The notes below the pieces were generated by a model. That model searched no databases. It saw nothing but the letters and a program-made list of their open reading frames with translations, and was not told the DNA's origin. From contig MGSU01000130.1 in NCBI GenBank assembly GCA_001799195.1, forward strand, positions 1-10,485: a stretch of DNA of 10,485 bases, written 5' to 3'. The DNA is from Deltaproteobacteria bacterium RIFOXYA12_FULL_61_11 (GTDB lineage Bacteria; Bdellovibrionota_F; JAHFAK01; YA12-FULL-61-11). Within the stretch, counting starts at the first letter, position 1. Every line of letters begins with the position of its first letter. Of this stretch, positions 6,354 through 10,485 are shown one piece after another. A program made the position numbers and the translations under genes.

Positions 6354-7668
6354 GCGGTTTTTCCAGGTCTTTGATTCTCTTTTCGAGCTTCTCCACATAC
6401 CGATGGGAACGGACCTTGAGCGAGGGTTGGACCTGTTGCCGTTCCAGTTCCTTCTTCAAGGATGCCGCCACCTGGTAGCGGGCGAGGTTCTCGCGCAGAT
6501 CGGTCTCGACCTTCACCACGAACAGGGCATTGTCGCCATAGGCATAGCGTTTTGCCTTGGCAATAGCCTCCAGCCCCTCGGCGTAGCGTCCTTGAGCGTT
6601 CAGGAACTTTGCTTGGTGATAATGGATAGTAAATTCATCGGGATAGGCTTTCAAGAGGGCTTCGAGTATCCGTTGCTGGCCTTCGATGTCCGCGAGCATA
6701 CGGTAATACGCGAGCAGGGTCAGCCCAAGACTCTTCGCCGGAACACGGGTCTTGGCCAGCGCTCCTTCCAGGCTCTCGCACGCAAGGGTCAGGTAGAGTC
6801 GACGTTTGTCGTTCTCTCCCATGAGCTCTGCGAAATCGGCCAACTGGACGTAGACTTCCGCGAGCTCGACCGGATCATCCCTCCAGAGCGAGAGGGCATC
6901 AAGAAGCTGTTGCAGGGCAGCTCCCACTTCCTTGCGGTACACCTGAGGATCGGCATTGCGATCGAGACAGGACAACCGTCGCGCCAAAGCTGCCGGCAAG
7001 GCGCGGGTCTTCTCCACAGCCGCGAGCCACATTTCGGCATGCTGGAGACAGCGTTGCTTGGCGGAGAGCCCTTCGTACCAATCGGCTGCGACTTTATGAT
7101 AGTTGAGGTTTTCCTCGGTCGGGAGTTTTGCCAACTCGGCCGCTACCGTATAGAAGCCGAGCGCTTGCTCCGCCCGATCGGTCTCGGCATAGAAACGGGC
7201 CAGACGCAACAAGTCCAGCCCCAGTTTCTGGTCGGCTCCCAACCTCGTGAGGACCTGGTCCACCGAGGAACCGAGAGTCGTATGCCGGTCGAGCGTGGCA
7301 GCGAACTGCTCCGGGGCTTCGGTCCCGACGAGCCGGCCCAATTCAGTGCCATCCGGCGCAAGGAAGAGGATGGTCGGATAGCCACCAATTGTGTAGCGGT
7401 CTTTGAGGGCAAAGCTGTCCTGGGCATCTGCATCGAGCTTGAGAGGAATATAGACGGCCGCGGCGGCGACGACCATGGGATGGGGATAAACGAATTCATT
7501 GAGATAGTTGCACGGGGGGCACCAACGGGTATGGAAGGCGACAAGGAGCGGCTTCTTCTGTTGTTTCGCCTCCTCGAAGGCCTTTGAGGGTTGTTCCCTC
7601 CACGGTATACCCGTACCGGCAAGAGCAGTGGAACAGAGCATCAGAGCGAAAAGTAAGGCGAACTTCAT
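6343..7668 (-). CDS. Exported thioredoxin-fold protein with helical TPR-like C-terminus
   Basis: A 441-residue protein has an N-terminal Sec signal peptide (basic K2, hydrophobic 3-16, probable cleavage after ALA at 17). A thioredoxin domain follows, with a CPPC redox motif (C50, C53) in HTRWCPPC and the cis-proline loop GGYPT (P98). Residues from about 150 to the end are helical and rich in alternating Ala/Leu/Tyr, and look like degenerate tetratricopeptide repeats. Proteins of this layout are thiol-disulfide reductases or scaffolds in the periplasm; the partner is unknown. The cysteine near the signal (LMLC) does not fit a lipobox well. The ATG at 7668 has a strong GGAGGA site 5 bases upstream (7674-7679) and overlaps the stop of the upstream iron-sulfur gene as ATGA, so the two are co-transcribed. 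Its 3' end overlaps the convergent DedA gene by 11 bases. Confidence 0.88.
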   Translation of the reverse strand: MKFALLFALMLCSTALAGTGIPWREQPSKAFEEAKQQKKPLLVAFHTRWCPPCNYLNEFVYPHPMVVAAAAVYIPLKLDADAQDSFALKDRYTIGGYPTILFLAPDGTELGRLVGTEAPEQFAATLDRHTTLGSSVDQVLTRLGADQKLGLDLLRLARFYAETDRAEQALGFYTVAAELAKLPTEENLNYHKVAADWYEGLSAKQRCLQHAEMWLAAVEKTRALPAALARRLSCLDRNADPQVYRKEVGAALQQLLDALSLWRDDPVELAEVYVQLADFAELMGENDKRRLYLTLACESLEGALAKTRVPAKSLGLTLLAYYRMLADIEGQQRILEALLKAYPDEFTIHYHQAKFLNAQGRYAEGLEAIAKAKRYAYGDNALFVVKVETDLRENLARYQVAASLKKELERQQVQPSLKVRSHRYVEKLEKRIKDLEKPLTE

Positions 7669-8924
7669 CGATTTCCTCCAAGAAGGACAATGGTAGAAGC
7701 GTCTGCGATGAGAACCTCTCCTGCGATCGGAGCATGGACCGGCCGATGGCTGCGGTCACCGCTGGCAATGCACTCGCCGAGGACGACCCGTTGACCGGGG
7801 GACACCAGCGGAGTGGCGGGTTCGTCGAGAGGGTTCGTGCGCAGGACGACCTGGTCGGAATCGACTCTCTCCAGCCAATAACCCGGACGCAACGAGCGCT
7901 GCACCTCGAGGAGGTTGGTCGCGGTGAGGACGTGTCGCCATGGTAGACTAGGTCCTCGACGCGATGGGATCCTCCCCTGAAGACGGCTCGGGGGAAGTGC
8001 ATACCCCCGACCTCGCAACTCCTCGGCGACGGCCCTGAAGACCGTTGCCGGAGACAACCCCGAGGGACATACCAACTCGCAGGTCCTACAACCGGAACAG
8101 AACAAGGTCGAGAGTATCTCCTCGGGGACATGGGTGTGGCGGTCGGCCAGGAGGCGCAGCACGAGGTGCGGAGTGAAGGCTACGCCGCGAAGGTGCTGAG
8201 GGCAATACTCGCTGCAGCGGGAGCATTGCTCACAAGTCGAACCCGCGAGCCTGAGTTGGTGTTCGGCCGAAGAGGTGCGGGTCAGGGCCGGATGCTCGGA
8301 AGACAGCAACAACAGCACCCTGCTGTCGGCCTCGATCACGGGGTCGGGACAAGGACGCGACAAGCCACGCAGAATGCCTCCGAGCAGAGCACGGGTATCT
8401 CGCGGAAGCGAGAGGCCGAGTTGCTGGATCATCAGTCGGAGCGGGGTACCAAGAGGGACCGAGACCAAGCGGGGGGTACGACCCTCCCCGGCAATCGTGA
8501 CCGTGGTCCTGGTCACGGGCAGCTTGTCCTTGGCTGCTTCCTCGAGTTGGAGCAGTTCGTCGACGCGCAGAAGGAGGAGATCCTCGGGCTCGACACGAGG
8601 AGTTGCTGTAGCAAGAGCAAGGTCGACAAGGGAACCCGGATCGTTCAGAGAAGAACGTCTCGGCACTTCGACGATAATAGGTTCCCCTGGTCCTGTCGGA
8701 AACCTCCGTACCCCTGAAGGGAGATCGTCGTGGATAAGGACGACCACCCCGGCCGCGCACAGGTCCTTGCCCAACCGACGAACCGCTTCAATGACACGAT
8801 CGGTCGCCAGGAGGAACAGGGCCTCCGGCGCCAGATCGAAGGGCTCGGTCTCGAGAGCGACGACGACCAAAAAGGGGCGTCGTCTCGGTGGAGTGGTAGG
8901 CCATTCGGTAAGACAGTAAGCCAT
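7665..8924 (-). CDS. RnfC/PduS-like dicluster 4Fe-4S protein lacking the N-terminal flavin half
   Basis: A 419-residue protein carries two classic ferredoxin-type motifs: C231-x2-C234-x2-C237-x3-C241-P and C276-x2-C279-x2-C282-x3-C286-P. An SLBB-like region precedes them (about 140-200). A C-terminal barrel-sandwich (biotinyl-like) domain ends the protein, with RPVHAPIAGEV at 394-404. This order is that of RnfC and of the cobalamin reductase PduS. Those proteins begin with a Gly-rich FMN/NADH-binding segment. Here the protein starts only at the position of their ECEP strand, which reads ETEP (25-28), so roughly 100 N-terminal residues are missing. A TAG stop four codons upstream shows the frame is not simply longer. 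It likely passes electrons between clusters, but the donor and acceptor are unknown and it may need a separate flavoprotein. It heads a two-gene operon with the thioredoxin-like gene. Confidence in the fold is good, in the role low. Confidence 0.78.
   Translation of the reverse strand: MAYCLTEWPTTPPRRRPFLVVVALETEPFDLAPEALFLLATDRVIEAVRRLGKDLCAAGVVVLIHDDLPSGVRRFPTGPGEPIIVEVPRRSSLNDPGSLVDLALATATPRVEPEDLLLLRVDELLQLEEAAKDKLPVTRTTVTIAGEGRTPRLVSVPLGTPLRLMIQQLGLSLPRDTRALLGGILRGLSRPCPDPVIEADSRVLLLLSSEHPALTRTSSAEHQLRLAGSTCEQCSRCSEYCPQHLRGVAFTPHLVLRLLADRHTHVPEEILSTLFCSGCRTCELVCPSGLSPATVFRAVAEELRGRGYALPPSRLQGRIPSRRGPSLPWRHVLTATNLLEVQRSLRPGYWLERVDSDQVVLRTNPLDEPATPLVSPGQRVVLGECIASGDRSHRPVHAPIAGEVLIADASTIVLLGGNR
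7674..7679 (-). promoter_or_regulatory. Ribosome binding site of the thioredoxin-like gene
   Basis: GGAGGA on the minus strand, 5 bases before the ATG at 7668 and inside the last codons of the upstream iron-sulfur gene. It confirms the chosen start and signal peptide. Confidence 0.75.
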
Positions 8925-8930
8925 GCCCAG

Positions 8931-8959
8931 TTCCTACGTGGGAGCGAAAGGCCTGTCAA
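8931..8959 (-). promoter_or_regulatory. Sigma-70-like promoter of the iron-sulfur/thioredoxin operon
   Basis: On the minus strand a consensus -35 TTGACA (8954-8959) is separated by 17 bases from TAGGAA (8931-8936). The start point would be about 7 bases on, at or next to the A of the ATG at 8924, which predicts a leaderless or nearly leaderless mRNA. The -35 and spacing are ideal, while the -10 is a moderate match. Confidence 0.5.
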
Positions 8960-8992
8960 GAATGCAGAGTGAATCCGATCGAGTCACCTCAC

Positions 8993-9022
8993 TTGACCCG
9001 ACCACCTCTCGGACCGTAGGAT
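8993..9022 (+). promoter_or_regulatory. Sigma-70-like promoter of hisS
   Basis: TTGACC (8993-8998) and TAGGAT (9017-9022) are spaced 18 bases apart on the plus strand, giving a start near 9029 and a leader of about 35 bases before the hisS ATG. The -10 box resembles that of the divergent promoter facing the other way. Confidence 0.5.
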
Positions 9023-9051
9023 GCGCTTCCTCGGTTTTCGCAGAAGTGCTC

Positions 9052-9057
9052 GGGAGG
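9052..9057 (+). promoter_or_regulatory. Ribosome binding site deciding the hisS start
   Basis: GGGAGG lies 6 bases before the ATG at 9064. This fixes the start of HisRS against an in-frame upstream ATG at 8923 that would add 47 unrelated residues and would begin upstream of the predicted promoter. Confidence 0.8.
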
Positions 9058-9063
9058 TCCTCG

Positions 9064-10314
9064 ATGCAGTACACCCGTCTGAAAGGCATGACCGACCTCT
9101 ATGGTGAGGATCTGGCTCTGTGGCAAGCCTTTGAGGTCTTGTCCAGGAAAGTCCTCGAACGCTTCGGCTACCGCGAGATCCGCACCCCTCTCCTCGAGAT
9201 GACCGAACTCTTCCAGCGAGGCTTGGGCGAGGATAGCGACGTGGTCCAGAAAGAAATGTATACCTTCCCTGATCGCAAGGGTCGATCGCTGACCGTGCGT
9301 CCCGAGGGCACCGCTTCGGTGGTCAGAGCAGTGTTAGAGAACAATATGTTGCATGGCGAGAGTCTCCTCAAGTTGTTCTACCTCGGTCCCATGTATCGTT
9401 ACGAGCGTCCGCAGAAAGGTCGGCTGCGTCAATTCCACCAACTCGGTGCCGAATGCCTCGGCGCCGCGGGACCGGAAGTCGATGCCGAAACCATCCACCT
9501 GCTGGCTGTCCTGCTGAACGAACTCGGCCTCACCGAGTACCAGGTGCGGCTGAACTCGATCGGTTGCTCGCACTGCCGACCCGCGTTCCATCGAGCGCTC
9601 ACCGACTATTATCACACTCATGCCCCTGAGCTCTGTGCCGATTGCACCCGACGCCTCAGCACCAATCCGCTGCGTCTCCTCGATTGCAAAGTCCCCGGTT
9701 GTGCTGCTCTCCGGACCGGGGCACCGCTCGTGACCAACTTCCACTGTTCGGAATGCGCCGAGCATTACCTTGGTCTCCAACGTCTCCTGAATCGCCTGGA
9801 GGTTTCTCACAGCCTCGAGCCGTCCCTCGTACGGGGGCTCGATTATTACGTTCGCACGGTCTTCGAATTCGTCTCCGGAGACCTGGGCGCCCAAGACTCC
9901 ATCCTCGGCGGGGGCCGTTACGACCGCTTGGTCGGCGAGTTCGGCGGGCCTGACCTCCCGGCCATAGGCTTTGCCATCGGCGTCGAGCGCTTGGTCATGC
10001 TCCTCCGAGGAAAGCTCCCTCCGCGTGAGGTACCGACCGAGTATTACGGTATCGCGCTCGACCCCACCTCTCGCGAGTTGATGCTCGAAACCATCGGACG
10101 TCTGAGGCTCGAAGGTTGCCCCGCCGACCTCGACCATCGAGGCGGGAGCCTCAAGGCTCAGCTCAAACGGGCGGCCCATCGAGGAGCCCATTACGCCCTG
10201 ATCCTCGGTCCGGACGAATGCCAGCGCGGCGTCGTTGTATGCCGCGACCTCCAAGCCAGCAGCCAGCTCGAATTGCCCTTGGCAGACCTTCCCGACCACT
10301 TCCGAAAATCTTGA
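9064..10314 (+). CDS. hisS: Histidyl-tRNA synthetase
   Basis: A 416-residue class II aminoacyl-tRNA synthetase that charges tRNA-His with histidine in the cytoplasm. The N-terminus KGMTDLYGED matches the family. Motif 2 reads YRYERPQKGRLRQFHQLGAE (111-130). The histidine-specific motifs are RGLDYYVRTVFEF (257-269) and GGGRYDRL (282-289), and motif 3 is AIGFAIGVERL (300-310). A C-terminal anticodon-binding domain covers about 325-416. The insertion domain (about 165-235) contains CxxC pairs at C168/C171, C191/C194 and C228/C231 plus C208 and C213, a pattern seen in a subset of bacterial HisRS and consistent with structural zinc. The length is normal for the family. It has its own promoter and a strong ribosome site and is divergent from the iron-sulfur operon. 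Confidence 0.97.
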   Translation: MQYTRLKGMTDLYGEDLALWQAFEVLSRKVLERFGYREIRTPLLEMTELFQRGLGEDSDVVQKEMYTFPDRKGRSLTVRPEGTASVVRAVLENNMLHGESLLKLFYLGPMYRYERPQKGRLRQFHQLGAECLGAAGPEVDAETIHLLAVLLNELGLTEYQVRLNSIGCSHCRPAFHRALTDYYHTHAPELCADCTRRLSTNPLRLLDCKVPGCAALRTGAPLVTNFHCSECAEHYLGLQRLLNRLEVSHSLEPSLVRGLDYYVRTVFEFVSGDLGAQDSILGGGRYDRLVGEFGGPDLPAIGFAIGVERLVMLLRGKLPPREVPTEYYGIALDPTSRELMLETIGRLRLEGCPADLDHRGGSLKAQLKRAAHRGAHYALILGPDECQRGVVVCRDLQASSQLELPLADLPDHFRKS

Positions 10315-10403
10315 AGGATTCCGCTTCCGACCGGAGCAGGTCTTGCCCGGCCGGGGTTCCCTTTGGTATCCTCCCTCCAGATACTGTACGAGGTCGTTGC
10401 GCG
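10315..10403 (+). other. Spacer between hisS and the next gene
   Basis: The spacer holds a 10-base GC palindrome CCCGGCCGGG and a short inverted repeat GTATC-N9-GATAC (10366-10384). A weak promoter-like pair, TTGCCC (10343-10348) and TATCCT (10367-10372) spaced by 18, overlaps them. No convincing intrinsic terminator with a T-tract was seen, so read-through from hisS is possible. Confidence 0.3.
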
Positions 10404-10485
10404 ATGAAGCTCCTCTTGGTTCTCTTACCGACGCTCCACCTGGCCTGCTTACCCGCTGATACGGAATACCAGACGACGCCTGACC
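10404..10485 (+). CDS. Start of a probably exported protein, cut by the window edge
   Basis: Only 27 codons are visible, opening with MKLLLVLLPTLHLACLPA, which looks like a Sec signal peptide (K2, hydrophobic 3-15, small residues before Asp19). The LHLAC stretch is near but not at lipobox quality, so either cleavage after LPA or lipidation at C15 is possible. GAGGT at 10390-10394 is a plausible ribosome site. The frame is open to the right edge. The function cannot be judged. Confidence 0.55.
   Translation, partial: MKLLLVLLPTLHLACLPADTEYQTTPD

Noticed and set aside
6335-6362. Possible intrinsic terminator after DedA (CCGAA/TTCGG stem, then five Ts)
   Set aside because: The stem is only 5 bp and the T-run begins 8 bases after it, so it is too weak to call.
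6403-7587. 394-codon plus-strand open frame opposite the thioredoxin-like gene
   Set aside because: It is the antisense shadow of a gene with a clear signal peptide, CPPC motif and ribosome site, and its translation has no recognisable domain.
7665-8924. Part of an Rnf ion-pumping complex
   Set aside because: No RnfA, B, D, E or G gene is adjacent, and the flavin/NADH-binding N-terminus is missing.
8923-9063. N-terminal extension of HisRS to an in-frame ATG at 8923
   Set aside because: The ATG at 9064 has a strong ribosome site, begins at the conserved HisRS N-terminus, and lies downstream of a good promoter.
8925-9063. GTGA-N11-TCAC between the two divergent promoters as a CRP-type site
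   Set aside because: CRP-like sites need a 6-base spacer and longer arms; four-base arms are expected by chance.
9334-10299. 321-codon minus-strand open frame opposite hisS
   Set aside because: hisS is certain from its motifs, and long antisense frames are expected in G+C-rich genes.

Overview
This is a gene-dense bacterial window with nine complete protein genes, two more cut by the window edges, and no intergenic gap over about 210 bases. G+C is roughly 60% judged by eye. No tRNA, rRNA, CRISPR array, insertion sequence or phage gene was seen. All nine complete genes end in TGA. The lineage cannot be fixed from the sequence. The G+C, a cysteine-rich HisRS, an exported thioredoxin fold and a diverged RnfC/PduS-like protein would suit a deltaproteobacterial or Myxococcota-type Gram-negative, but this is only an impression.

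Left block (positions 1-5506, minus strand): a compact operon read right to left. Its order is a radical SAM enzyme with a twitch/SPASM-like C-terminus, a family-2 glycosyltransferase of the polyprenyl-phosphate-sugar synthase (DPM1-like) type, the N-terminal half of a split transketolase, its C-terminal half, a cobalamin-binding-domain radical SAM enzyme, and a third radical SAM enzyme running off the left edge. Every one of the five junctions is a 4-base start/stop overlap (ATGA four times, GTGA once), so the six genes look like one translationally coupled unit. Three radical SAM enzymes with a ketol-transferring enzyme and a sugar transferase suggest a pathway for an unusual, possibly branched or C-methylated, sugar or polyol on a lipid or glycan carrier. 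The product cannot be named from sequence. This is the best candidate here for an undescribed system.

Middle (5507-6353): a 208-base divergent spacer with overlapping GACCA/TGGTC inverted repeats, then a plus-strand DedA-family membrane protein.

Right block: DedA converges, with an 11-base overlap, on a two-gene minus-strand operon (6343-8924). That operon encodes an RnfC/PduS-like protein with two 4Fe-4S clusters that lacks the usual N-terminal FMN/NADH-binding half, followed (ATGA overlap) by an exported thioredoxin-fold protein with a helical, TPR-like tail. A 139-base divergent spacer carries good sigma-70-like promoters in both directions. The leftward one sits so close to the start codon that a leaderless transcript is predicted. 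To the right are histidyl-tRNA synthetase (hisS, 9064-10314) and the first 27 codons of a probably exported protein.
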